From: Patescibacteria group bacterium
Lineage (GTDB): Bacteria; Patescibacteriota; Minisyncoccia; Phycocordibacterales; CAIRYW01
Reading direction: 5' to 3'
Assembly (NCBI GenBank): GCA_030917145.1
Contig: JAUPVJ010000029.1
Location: forward strand, 1 to 13,128
DNA: 13,128 bases
Under the pieces are notes generated by a model that had not been told where the DNA came from, made no database searches, and saw nothing but the letters and a program-made list of their open reading frames with translations. This document shows, in pieces, positions 1 through 7,045 of the stretch. Both the position numbers and the translations under genes were made by a program. Position 1 is the first letter of the stretch. Every line of letters begins with the position of its first letter.

Positions 1-1021
1 TGGCCTCAAGAGCCACATTCGGATCAAAAGGTCGGAGCTTAGCGGAAAGACTCGCCGGAACCATTGGTACGGAGTCCAAAGACACCACCTCCCGAATCTG
101 GGGCAAACCCATAGACACGAGCGGAAAAGTCAGCAGACCAACTTGTCTGGAAAGTGAAGCTTCACTTGCAGGTGTCCAGAGCGAAGCGGCTTGCCTTCCT
201 CCTACCACCGCAGAAATCAGAGTCAGGCTGTGTGCTGCAAAAGTTGCATCACAGAGCACAGCCAGCTCATCTGAATTCTTCGCACTCGGTATAGAGACGA
301 TTCGATCTCCAAATATCGCGAGCATGCCTTGCCAGATGTCTTGGCACAGGACACCATCCTTCATCGCCTGTGCATGCTTCGGATGGAAAGCTGGCACCAA
401 GCACCAGTTATCCTTCGTCTGTTTCAGACACTCAATCAAGAGCTCGAGCTCTGCAGTTGTTGGTTCGGGACTCGCTCCAACGAACAAAAACACCCTGTCA
501 TAACCTTGTCGCAAAATTCCCATCTCATCGAGGGTTGCCGAAGAAGGAATGACCTCCTTAACACTTGGGTTGCCAGCGATCACGACTTCGCACCCATCTG
601 CATACGAAGCGCGAGCCAAATCAGCTCCAGCTTCGTCGAGCGTGAGAACCAAATCTGGTTTCGCTGTGGTGCGCCGATGCCCAGCCCAGAAGTCTTCGAT
701 GAAGGCAACTGGAACCCCGGCATCATTTGCCTGTAGTGCCATTTTTTGTTCAAGATAACAAGGAGAGCTTTGGGTCACAACCGCAACATCGGGTTTATCA
801 TCGATAAAGAAATCCTTCGCTATCATTGGAAACGTGCGTCCATCTGGAAATTCTTGCCCCTCAGAAGCGAAACCGAGCACAAACCCTGCACTTTTCCAAC
901 TCTGTATGGATTTTCCCTCAGCAAGCACGTGCAGATTTAAACCTTGCTCACGCGCCAAAAGCGCAACAGGGATCGCAGCGTTCGCAGCGCCCAGATCTTT
1001 GGTGACAAACAGAATTTTCAT
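1..1021 (-). CDS. GT-B-like glycosyltransferase-type protein, 3' end missing
   Basis: A reading frame starts at ATG 1021 and stays open for 340 codons to the left edge, so the C-terminus is missing. The N-terminus (MKILFVTKDLGAANAAIPVA) has the beta-strand/loop/helix pattern of a nucleotide-binding GT-B fold. Residues 76-82 and 105-110 (KPDVAVV, VAFIED) look like Rossmann strands. FHPKH at 212-216 and the stretch around 258-285 (D-A-T-F-A-A-H-S-L-T-L, then V-G-G-R) occupy the places where GT-B enzymes and UDP-GlcNAc 2-epimerases bind the nucleotide-sugar donor. An in-frame TGA lies nine bases before the ATG, so this is the first possible start; no clear Shine-Dalgarno precedes it. Base composition is about half GC, like the EamA gene and unlike the operon to the right. 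A glycosyltransferase role is inferred from fold only; I do not recognise a specific family. Confidence 0.7.
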   Translation of the reverse strand, partial: MKILFVTKDLGAANAAIPVALLAREQGLNLHVLAEGKSIQSWKSAGFVLGFASEGQEFPDGRTFPMIAKDFFIDDKPDVAVVTQSSPCYLEQKMALQANDAGVPVAFIEDFWAGHRRTTAKPDLVLTLDEAGADLARASYADGCEVVIAGNPSVKEVIPSSATLDEMGILRQGYDRVFLFVGASPEPTTAELELLIECLKQTKDNWCLVPAFHPKHAQAMKDGVLCQDIWQGMLAIFGDRIVSIPSAKNSDELAVLCDATFAAHSLTLISAVVGGRQAASLWTPASEASLSRQVGLLTFPLVSMGLPQIREVVSLDSVPMVPASLSAKLRPFDPNVALEA

Positions 1022-1053
1022 AAGTATTCAAAGGGCATTTTCCGTACCACCAT
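1018..1053 (-). other. possible 11-residue leader peptide overlapping the GT-B gene start
   Basis: The frame ATG-GTG-GTA-CGG-AAA-ATG encodes MVVRKMPFEYL and ends in TGA. That stop overlaps the ATG of the following gene as ATGA. Because the downstream gene lacks a clear ribosome binding site, translation coupled to this short frame is possible. Frames this short arise often by chance, and nothing shows that it is translated. Confidence 0.2.
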
Positions 1054-1072
1054 GGCACAAAAAGCTTTCCGG

Positions 1073-1101
1073 ACACTAACACACTTTTTTAAAAAAGACA
1101 A
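1073..1101 (-). promoter_or_regulatory. candidate promoter for the left-edge GT-B gene
   Basis: On the minus strand TTGTCT (1096-1101) resembles a sigma-70 -35 box. It is followed after 17 bases by TAGTGT (1073-1078), a poor -10 box. The spacer holds most of a perfect 14-base T6A6 palindrome (1084-1097). The arrangement closely matches the candidate promoter of the EamA gene, which raises its credibility although the -10 match is weak. Confidence 0.35.
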
Positions 1102-1110
1102 GAGTAATAT

Positions 1111-1146
1111 ATAAAAAATTAACTCCGACGTTTTAGGCCGGAGTTA
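1111..1146 (-). terminator. rho-independent terminator after the EamA gene
   Basis: On the minus strand, 12 bases after the EamA stop codon, TAACTCCG (1139-1146) pairs perfectly with CGGAGTTA (1120-1127), giving an 8-bp stem with an 11-base loop. A T-rich tract follows (AATTTTTTAT, with six T at 1113-1118). The geometry is that of an intrinsic terminator. It separates the EamA transcript from the gene that runs off the left edge, which has its own candidate promoter just downstream. Confidence 0.8.
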
Positions 1147-1158
1147 CGAAATGTACGA

Positions 1159-2079
1159 TTATTTTTTCTGAAAAAGCCCTCGAAAAGACTCCCAAAGCTT
1201 GTTGTCGAAAAGGCACGTTGCCAACACGAATGCTGGAATACCGAGTAATTTCTCCAGAGTCATAGACTCTTTGTAAAAAACTACCCCGACAATCATCGCG
1301 GAAACAAGATAAATCCCATTCATCATGAGTTTCTTTTCCGCAATGTGTGCTCCGTCTCGATACGCACGGACGTTGCACGTCCACATGCCAACTACCACAA
1401 ACCCAATCGCAACAGATACCCAAACGATTTTCCAAGACCCTTCCGAAGAAAAATCCGGAACACCGACGAAACAAAACGCGCAAAGGGCCAATACAGCCGT
1501 TGTGAATCCTCCCCAATAGTTTTTCACTATCGGGTCAATCCCCTTGATCTTCTGAGCAAATCCTTGGTTGACCGCCGTGGTGCAAGCTGTACCTAAAGCC
1601 AAGAAAGCCCAGGTAGGCAATCCCGACAATTCTCTCAAGCTTGGAGTACCAAGAACCAAGTAAGCCCCGGCAATCCCGACCAAAACACCGATCCATTGCC
1701 GAAGCGCAAGATGATGTTTGAAGAAGATTCTGTCGATAAATGCTCCAGGAATGATTGAGAGCGTGATGATAAACACCACAACACTCACTGGACCCCCAAG
1801 CCGATAAGCCGACAAACTAAACATCGTCGACATGAAGGCGAAAGCTCCAAACATGCACGAGAACAGAATGTGCTTTGGAGAATCCTTAGGAGTTCTCCCG
1901 ACTTTCAAGAGAAACAAGAAACCAGCGATCATTTGAACGAATCCGATCACCAAGTTTCCGAGAACCACTCCAGCTGGAGTGTAACTTGCAAGTCCGATCT
2001 GCTTTTGGAGCGTAGCGGATGTGATTTTGGCGAGAGCCTCGCCGAGCGTCCAACGACGCCAATCGTTTTGAGTTTGCAT
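1159..2079 (-). CDS. EamA/DMT-superfamily membrane transporter
   Basis: A 306-residue integral membrane protein of the size usual for EamA (DUF6) drug/metabolite transporters, with about nine or ten hydrophobic segments at roughly 37-60, 70-91, 96-115, 127-144, 155-172, 187-206, 217-236, 253-269 and 277-292. The loop IDPIVKNYW (181-189) separates the two halves of the duplicated five-helix architecture. Helix 9 ends in VVFYKESMT (266-274), matching the 'F.E.lt' region that follows the penultimate helix in EamA proteins. The start at 2079 is fixed by an in-frame TAA two codons upstream. It is separated by 54 bases from the operon to the right, has its own candidate promoter and ends at a strong terminator, so it is probably monocistronic. 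Substrates of this superfamily range from amino acids to nucleotide sugars and lipid-linked sugars; the sequence does not say which. Composition is near half GC. Confidence 0.88.
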   Translation of the reverse strand: MQTQNDWRRWTLGEALAKITSATLQKQIGLASYTPAGVVLGNLVIGFVQMIAGFLFLLKVGRTPKDSPKHILFSCMFGAFAFMSTMFSLSAYRLGGPVSVVVFIITLSIIPGAFIDRIFFKHHLALRQWIGVLVGIAGAYLVLGTPSLRELSGLPTWAFLALGTACTTAVNQGFAQKIKGIDPIVKNYWGGFTTAVLALCAFCFVGVPDFSSEGSWKIVWVSVAIGFVVVGMWTCNVRAYRDGAHIAEKKLMMNGIYLVSAMIVGVVFYKESMTLEKLLGIPAFVLATCLFDNKLWESFRGLFQKK

Positions 2080-2099
2080 AGATTAAAAGAGCTACCTGA

Positions 2100-2127
2100 A
2101 TAGTAACACTTTTTATGAAAAAGTCAA
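2100..2127 (-). promoter_or_regulatory. candidate sigma-70-type promoter for the EamA gene
   Basis: On the minus strand TTGACT (2122-2127; five of six bases of the -35 consensus) is followed by a 16-base spacer and TACTAT (2100-2105; four of six bases of TATAAT). The predicted start site lies near 2093, about 14 bases before the ATG, so the leader would be very short and no normal Shine-Dalgarno fits. An inverted repeat, ACTTTTT / AAAAAGT (2108-2124, 3-base loop), overlaps the -35 box and fills most of the spacer. Confidence 0.55.
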
Positions 2128-2133
2128 CTATTT

Positions 2134-3087
2134 CTATATAGAATTCAAATATTCCCCTATCTTTTCTACAACTCTTATGTCCGTCAAAATTCTTGATTCA
2201 TGAGTCATGCCCCCCGTATGAGGAACAATTATTAAATTGTCATTTTCTCTTGAGTAAGCAACTAGTGGATTAGTACTTGGAATTTTGTCACCAAAATCAA
2301 GCTCGTCAGCAAGGACGTCAGTGGCGTAGCCTGCAATTCTTTTTTCTTTTAAAGCTTCAAGGAGGGCCACCTCATCTACAATCTTTCCACGAGAAGTGTT
2401 TACAATAAACACACTTTTCTTCATCTTTTCAAATTCTTTTTCTGAAATTAGATTTTCTGTTTCTTTACTTAAGTGAATATGCACAGACAAAAAATCCGCT
2501 TTTGAAATCAACTCTTCAAAAGACACTTTTCTTGCATCATTTAAACTTTCTACATTTGGGTCAGTAAATAAAACTTCCATACCAAAAGCTTTTCCGTAAC
2601 CTGCGACTAAAGTCCCAAGTCTCCCAAGCCCCAAAACTCCGAGAGTTTTTCCAGACAAGGAGTTCCCTTTAAAATCATCCCTCTTCCAATCCCCCGCTTT
2701 TACAGAATCCATAGAGCTCGGAATTTTTCTAATCAAAGAAATCAAAATCCCCCAAGCAAGCTCAGCTGTGCCTGTGATTTTTTTCATAAACTCCAAATCG
2801 TTTTTCAAAGAAACCACTTTTACACCTTTTTCTTCGGCAAAAGAGACATCGATATGATCCAGACCGGTTGTAGCCGTTGCGATTACTTTTAAATTTTTGC
2901 CATTAGTTATCACTGTCTTGTTTACAAGAAGCCCAAGTCCCACAACAATCATGTCAAAATTTTCAATTTCTTTTTCTAACTCAACTTGTGTTGGAATTTT
3001 ATAAGTCACCTCACCTAAAACTTCCAGTTTCTTCTTGGCTTCATCTGCAAAAGCAACTCCGATTGTGTTTAATATTTTAAAATTCAT
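2134..3087 (-). CDS. D-isomer-specific 2-hydroxyacid dehydrogenase
   Basis: This 317-residue protein has the full D-2-hydroxyacid dehydrogenase architecture and would interconvert a 2-keto acid and a D-2-hydroxy acid with NAD(H) in the cytoplasm. The substrate domain is split (about 1-100 and 285-317) around a Rossmann domain with GLGRLG at 153-158 and an acidic residue, D176, at the end of the second strand, favouring NAD over NADP. The catalytic triad is visible: R233 in NTSRG, E262 in DVLADEL and H290 in VPHTGG. TTGLDHID (73-80) is the usual substrate-domain motif. The gene overlaps the end of neuA by 11 bases, so the two are probably translated together. It is last in the operon. The family includes phosphoglycerate, lactate and glyoxylate dehydrogenases. 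No such enzyme belongs to the textbook nonulosonic acid route, so the substrate is unknown. Confidence 0.9.
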   Translation of the reverse strand: MNFKILNTIGVAFADEAKKKLEVLGEVTYKIPTQVELEKEIENFDMIVVGLGLLVNKTVITNGKNLKVIATATTGLDHIDVSFAEEKGVKVVSLKNDLEFMKKITGTAELAWGILISLIRKIPSSMDSVKAGDWKRDDFKGNSLSGKTLGVLGLGRLGTLVAGYGKAFGMEVLFTDPNVESLNDARKVSFEELISKADFLSVHIHLSKETENLISEKEFEKMKKSVFIVNTSRGKIVDEVALLEALKEKRIAGYATDVLADELDFGDKIPSTNPLVAYSRENDNLIIVPHTGGMTHESRILTDIRVVEKIGEYLNSI

Positions 3088-3787
3088 ATCCTTTTTCTTT
3101 TAGTTTCTCAAGCATGTACTCGGTTTTGATCCAATCAAACGGCTCATCAATATCAACCGAACGCTCTCGTGGAACAACAAAACCCGTAATAAAGTCCCCA
3201 TAAAGCTTGTTTTTGTCCATCAAGGTTTCTCGAGTCATTGCATAAACTGCCCCACTTCTTTTGTACGCAGTTGGGAGATCTTGCCTTCTGGTTCCCTCTA
3301 CTTCTTCGATGCAGTAACTAAGAACTCTGTCTCCTTCTAGTTTTTTAATCTTCATTGGGTGATTCTCAGAAATTTCTACCAAAGACACAGCACTGTCCGC
3401 ACCTGTCTCAATCAATTTTTCTAAAGTCTTATCTAAATCTTCACCGGTTCTAAAAGGAGAAGTTGGTTGTAAAACTACCACAATATCTACCTTACAATTT
3501 TTTTCTTTTTCAAAAAAATTCACAGCGTGTTGCATAACAGGAACATGTGGAGTCTTGTCTTCTGCCAATTCTTTAGGGCGCAGAAACGGCACGCTCGCGC
3601 CGTATTTTTTACAGACTTCCGCAATCTCAGGATCATCAGTTGAAACAATCAAGTCAGTAAGTAATTTACTCGCTTTAGCAGAATCTATTGTGTAAGCGAT
3701 CAATGGTTTGTCTCCAAGGAGCTTTATATTTTTCCCAGGAATTCCTTTTGATCCACCACGAGCTGTAATCACACCTAATATAATCAT
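3077..3787 (-). CDS. neuA: acylneuraminate cytidylyltransferase (CMP-nonulosonate synthetase)
   Basis: A 236-residue single-domain nucleotidyltransferase that transfers CMP from CTP to a nonulosonic acid (sialic, legionaminic or similar), giving the activated sugar used by glycosyltransferases. The N-terminal signature ARGGSKGIPGKNIK (9-22) is the CTP-binding loop of the family. LQPTSPFR (106-113) and the RRQDLPTAYKRSGAVY segment (167-182) are the conserved middle motifs. SVDIDEPFDW (210-219) carries the two metal-binding aspartates (D212, D214) typical of NeuA, NeuA-like PseF and LegF. It follows neuB after 4 bases and overlaps the dehydrogenase start by 11 bases. It is close to the usual bacterial length, with no extra esterase domain. 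The family does not tell which nonulosonic acid is activated; position beside neuB and neuC supports the sialic/legionaminic type. KdsB, which activates Kdo, is less likely because of the motif set. Confidence 0.93.
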   Translation of the reverse strand: MIILGVITARGGSKGIPGKNIKLLGDKPLIAYTIDSAKASKLLTDLIVSTDDPEIAEVCKKYGASVPFLRPKELAEDKTPHVPVMQHAVNFFEKEKNCKVDIVVVLQPTSPFRTGEDLDKTLEKLIETGADSAVSLVEISENHPMKIKKLEGDRVLSYCIEEVEGTRRQDLPTAYKRSGAVYAMTRETLMDKNKLYGDFITGFVVPRERSVDIDEPFDWIKTEYMLEKLKEKGYEF

Positions 3788-3791
3788 GTTT

Positions 3792-4886
3792 TTATTCTAC
3801 ACTATCTAGTTTAATGCCGTCATATTTTTTAAAATCTTTTTTTGCCTTTTTTCCTAAAACATCATGGAGCTTGTTGGCGTGGAGACCGTCTATGTACATC
3901 CGTGGGCGCATCGCAAAAACCATGTCTCTTGTGATTGTTTCCCCTGCTTTTATGTCCCTTCCAAAAACCAAAGACTTATTGAAATATGGTCGAAACTGAT
4001 TTGTGGCTCCTTCGAGCTCTCTATCTTTTTTTCCTAAGAAAGGTGCAACATCAATATTTTTGTAAGACCCTAACTTGATTGCCTCCACAAAATCTTTCAT
4101 CTCGTCTGGAGTCATAGAAACTTTATGATCTGACCCCCAAAAATCTCGAGAAAGAGAAAAATGTTTTTCTATGACTTGTGCACCCAACGCAACCGCAGCG
4201 AGAGGTACGGTATTGTCTCCAACAGAGTGATCTGAAAAACCAATCGTAAGATTTGGATATTTTTCTTTTAAATATTTAATTGTTGAAAGATTAAATTTTT
4301 CGCTCGGACAAGGGTACTCACTAACACAATAAAGAACTGTTAAGGGTGAACCTTTTGAAGTGATGTAATTTACTACTTCATCTAACTGCGAAAGACTTAC
4401 CATCCCAGTTGAAATGATGATTGATTTTTTTGTTTCGATTAAAAAATCGAGCATTACATGATCTTCCACATCTCCAGACCCAACCTTCCAAAGTGGCACA
4501 TCTAAACTTTGGAGCTTTTCTGCAGATTTTCGAGACATTGGTGTAGAGAAAAAGATTAAACCCCTACTCTCTGTGTACTCTTTCAATTCTTTCCAAAATT
4601 CTATCGACGCAGCATTAGTGTTTCTTTTTACCCAAGAATACCTGTCACTTCCTTTAAAATGAGGTGAAGTGACATCAATGTTCATTTGTTCATCTTCATA
4701 TTCATGAGTTTGAAACTTCACAGCTTGAACACCTGTCTCCAAAGCAGCGTCAACTAATTCTTTGGCGTTTTTTAAGTATGTCTCGACGCTTTGGTCTTCT
4801 TTTGTTTGGATGAATCCTTTTCCGATCTCAGCAATCACAAACACTTCACCATCTGCAATAATTTTTTGAAAATCTTTTTTGATCAT
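3792..4886 (-). CDS. neuB: N-acetylneuraminate (nonulosonate) synthase with SAF domain
   Basis: A 364-residue synthase that condenses phosphoenolpyruvate with an N-acyl-mannosamine-type sugar to make a nine-carbon 2-keto acid. The N-terminal TIM barrel shows AEIG (19-22), KFQT (57-60), KVGSGD (134-139), STGM (159-162), GFSDHS (216-221) and EKHFSL (240-245). H220 and H242 match the metal-binding histidines known from NeuB. The C-terminal part, about 300-360 (RPYFNKSLVFGRDIKAGETI, then MRP), is the SAF/antifreeze-like domain that closes over the partner active site in the dimer. One oddity is that the usual NHNG after AEIG is replaced by KGFIQTKED, which marks a divergent branch. The start lies one base after the neuC stop, and neuA follows after 4 bases, so the three are almost certainly co-translated. 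Whether the product is sialic or legionaminic acid cannot be decided from sequence alone. Confidence 0.93.
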   Translation of the reverse strand: MIKKDFQKIIADGEVFVIAEIGKGFIQTKEDQSVETYLKNAKELVDAALETGVQAVKFQTHEYEDEQMNIDVTSPHFKGSDRYSWVKRNTNAASIEFWKELKEYTESRGLIFFSTPMSRKSAEKLQSLDVPLWKVGSGDVEDHVMLDFLIETKKSIIISTGMVSLSQLDEVVNYITSKGSPLTVLYCVSEYPCPSEKFNLSTIKYLKEKYPNLTIGFSDHSVGDNTVPLAAVALGAQVIEKHFSLSRDFWGSDHKVSMTPDEMKDFVEAIKLGSYKNIDVAPFLGKKDRELEGATNQFRPYFNKSLVFGRDIKAGETITRDMVFAMRPRMYIDGLHANKLHDVLGKKAKKDFKKYDGIKLDSVE

Positions 4887-4887
4887 C

Positions 4888-6042
4888 TTAATCTATAAAT
4901 ATTTTTTGTGTATACAAAGGGACGGTTGCAATCGTGTCTGCAATATTTTTACTAGTGTTTTTTGCAAAATACAGTTGAGAAGATTTAAATCGTTTTGCTT
5001 TTAACTGATTTTCAATCGCTTTTTTAATTTTCTTTGGATCAAAATCCACACTCACCACATTTTCTGCTTTCAAACGCCCATTTTGTCTTTTTCCAACGTT
5101 TACTACTGGCACTCCCAAAAACGAGCACTCTTTTACACCAGCAGAAGAGTTTCCAATCAAACATTTTGTATTGTTTAAAAGCCAGACAAATTCACGAGGC
5201 CCAAGATAGCGCATAAAACGAATTTTATGCCCCTTAACCTCATCTTTAAACAATCGTAGCTCTTGAGACAAATCCTCAGCTCCAGCGTCAAAATTTGGCC
5301 AAAACCATAGGGTTGGAAGACCGATCTCATGGACAGCTTTTAAAATATTTTTTGTATAAGTGTGAATTTTTTTTACATCATTGATGTCTGGATGAAACAT
5401 CACCATCATGTACCCATCTTTTAAATCAAAAGATGCACCACTACCTGTTTTTTTAAGATCAATTTTTTTAGATTTTTTAGAAAGCTTATCTACTACTTCA
5501 ATGTCAGGGCTTCCAAAATTAAAAACATAATTTGGATGTTCTCCAAGTCGGAGTATTCTTTCTTTTGCAGGTGCATTTGTTGCAAAATGTATATGAGAAA
5601 ATTTTGTAATTGCATGCCTTACACTTTCATCAATCGATCCTGAAAGATCTCCACCTTCAATGTGAGCTACAGGAAGAGACATATAAGCCGCTGCGATTGT
5701 CGCTGAAAGAACCTCAAAACGATCTCCTCTTACAACTACAACATCGGGTTTTATATTGTTAAAAAGAGTGGTGAATTCAATAATTCCAAGACCGGCTGTT
5801 TTTGCTTTCGTGGCTAAATCATTACCTTCTAAAGAAAAATAAACTTCGTAAAGTCTTGTGTGTCCATCTTTTTTTAGAAGATCTTTAATGTGGGCGAATT
5901 TTGAAGAATATTTAGACAAAAGAGCGGAACCTCCAACCACTATATGGAGTTCAACATCTTTTCTTTTTCTTAATTCTTCAAGCACTAAAAGATTTCGGCT
6001 GTAGTGAATGAAGCTTGTGATTACGAAGCAAACTTTACGCAT
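4888..6042 (-). CDS. neuC: UDP-GlcNAc 2-epimerase, hydrolysing (NeuC/LegG type)
   Basis: A 384-residue GT-B-fold epimerase/hydrolase of family-typical length. It releases UDP from UDP-N-acetylglucosamine (or a 4-amino derivative) while inverting C2, supplying the mannosamine-type sugar for NeuB. Visible motifs are VRGDRFE (104-110), HIEGGDLSGSIDESVRHAI (127-145, the clearest signature of the family), GSPDIE (177-182), MFHPD (215-219), WFWPNFDAG (246-254, with the NxDxG donor contact) and GNSSAGVKE (297-305), which binds the nucleotide. It follows the methyltransferase by 7 bases; a weak GGA lies 6 bases before the ATG, one of the few hints of a ribosome binding site in this operon. No PglF/PglE-like enzymes that would feed a LegG are in the window, which favours NeuC, but such genes could lie elsewhere. 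Non-hydrolysing epimerase WecB is less likely, given the HIEGGD/GSID motif and the neighbours. Confidence 0.92.
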   Translation of the reverse strand: MRKVCFVITSFIHYSRNLLVLEELRKRKDVELHIVVGGSALLSKYSSKFAHIKDLLKKDGHTRLYEVYFSLEGNDLATKAKTAGLGIIEFTTLFNNIKPDVVVVRGDRFEVLSATIAAAYMSLPVAHIEGGDLSGSIDESVRHAITKFSHIHFATNAPAKERILRLGEHPNYVFNFGSPDIEVVDKLSKKSKKIDLKKTGSGASFDLKDGYMMVMFHPDINDVKKIHTYTKNILKAVHEIGLPTLWFWPNFDAGAEDLSQELRLFKDEVKGHKIRFMRYLGPREFVWLLNNTKCLIGNSSAGVKECSFLGVPVVNVGKRQNGRLKAENVVSVDFDPKKIKKAIENQLKAKRFKSSQLYFAKNTSKNIADTIATVPLYTQKIFID

Positions 6043-6049
6043 AAGTCCA

Positions 6050-7045
6050 TCAAATATGCAGCATTTTCCTCAAAAACGCAAACCTGTGAGAATACTTAAA
6101 AATATAGACAAATTTTACAAAAAGTGGGAAAAGTTCCATTCTTGTTTTTAAGTACAAACTCTTTTTAAAATCTGACTTTAAAGAACTATTTAGTCTTTTT
6201 GCCACAATTCTTACATGGTGTGTATTTAGACCATTGTTTTTTTGTATCTTTATATCTTCCCTGTTTTTCCCTTCGTCTACGTCCATGTAAACTACTTGGA
6301 ATCCCGCAACCTCACAGAGAAGTTTTAGAGTCTCTGGAGTAAACATGTAAACATGATCGATCTGAACACCTAAATGTAAAGACCCGGCTCTGCGCACCTG
6401 ATGTCGCCAATTTTTTACAGCCAAAAAGACATGACCATCATCTTGCAAAGTATCATGCGCCCAAAGTAAAAATTTTTTAGGGTCAAGAAGGTGGTTTAAA
6501 CTCTGTACACATAAAATATTTGTTGCTTTTTCTTTTAGATCTAATTTTACATCTTCAAAAAGCCCCCTCACAGTTTCAACACCTTTTTTGTTTGCATAGT
6601 TGGACTCGTCTGTGGATGGTTCGATACCAAGAAGTTTGAGATTTGGACGACACTCCCTCATGCCATATAAAATTCCCCCAGTACTTGATCCCACATCAAT
6701 AGTTAAACCATCTTTTACAAATTCTCCCATATAGGAAATTATTCCCTTTCCGAAACGTCTAGCATTTTCAAAATTCTTCTCTAAATTATTTTTTTCAATT
6801 ATTTTTTGTTTTATTTCTGACCTATCTTTACGATAAAATCTCATATAATACTCGTCGTAATCTTTGGCAGACATCCGTGGATTTATAAAAATCAAACTAC
6901 ATTTTTTACAAATAACAGTTTGTACATCTAAATTATTTACACTTTTATTTTCTATTGTTTCAAAATCAACACCATCACAAATATTGCATTTTATAGATTC
7001 TAATTTTTTTTCTTTATATTTAAATTCTTCCATAATTTTATACAT
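6050..7045 (-). CDS. SAM-dependent methyltransferase with N-terminal Cys4 knuckle (copy 1)
   Basis: This 331-residue class I methyltransferase begins with a zinc-knuckle-like segment: C20-x2-C23 and C46-x2-C49, the second pair in VICKKCSLIFINPRM. The Rossmann-type SAM domain starts at DVGSSTGG (117-124, motif I). GIEPS (140-144) carries the acidic residue expected to bind the ribose, and QSLNHLLDP (181-189) is the motif IV region. The C-terminus (about 285-331) is basic and hydrophobic and may touch the membrane. Proteins with this zinc-knuckle/methyltransferase layout methylate sugars or sugar nucleotides in O-antigen and antibiotic clusters; the target here is not known. It is a clear paralog of the methyltransferase at 11639-12595. 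The start overlaps the preceding gene by 8 bases; a second in-frame ATG four codons later is equally possible. No Shine-Dalgarno is visible. Confidence 0.85.
   Translation of the reverse strand: MYKIMEEFKYKEKKLESIKCNICDGVDFETIENKSVNNLDVQTVICKKCSLIFINPRMSAKDYDEYYMRFYRKDRSEIKQKIIEKNNLEKNFENARRFGKGIISYMGEFVKDGLTIDVGSSTGGILYGMRECRPNLKLLGIEPSTDESNYANKKGVETVRGLFEDVKLDLKEKATNILCVQSLNHLLDPKKFLLWAHDTLQDDGHVFLAVKNWRHQVRRAGSLHLGVQIDHVYMFTPETLKLLCEVAGFQVVYMDVDEGKNREDIKIQKNNGLNTHHVRIVAKRLNSSLKSDFKKSLYLKTRMELFPLFVKFVYIFKYSHRFAFLRKMLHI

Noticed and set aside
329..758. Overlapping open frames on the plus strand, up to 135 codons
   Set aside because: They lie opposite a 340-codon minus-strand frame that has a sensible GT-B-like protein. 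Their own translations are rich in Ser, Cys and Arg, with no recognisable motif.
1133..1516. Minus-strand frame of 127 codons within the EamA gene
   Set aside because: It is in another frame of a clear membrane transporter, runs through its terminator, and has Cys- and Arg-rich composition without motifs.
1159..2079. EamA protein as the exporter or carrier of the CMP-nonulosonate made by the operon
   Set aside because: It has its own promoter, a different base composition and no specific substrate motif. Bacteria normally use CMP-sugars in the cytoplasm.
2108..2124. AT-only hairpin after the dehydrogenase gene, considered as an operon terminator
   Set aside because: The stem has a single G-C type pair plus A-T pairs and no T-tract follows on the minus strand. 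The same bases fit better as the spacer of the EamA promoter.
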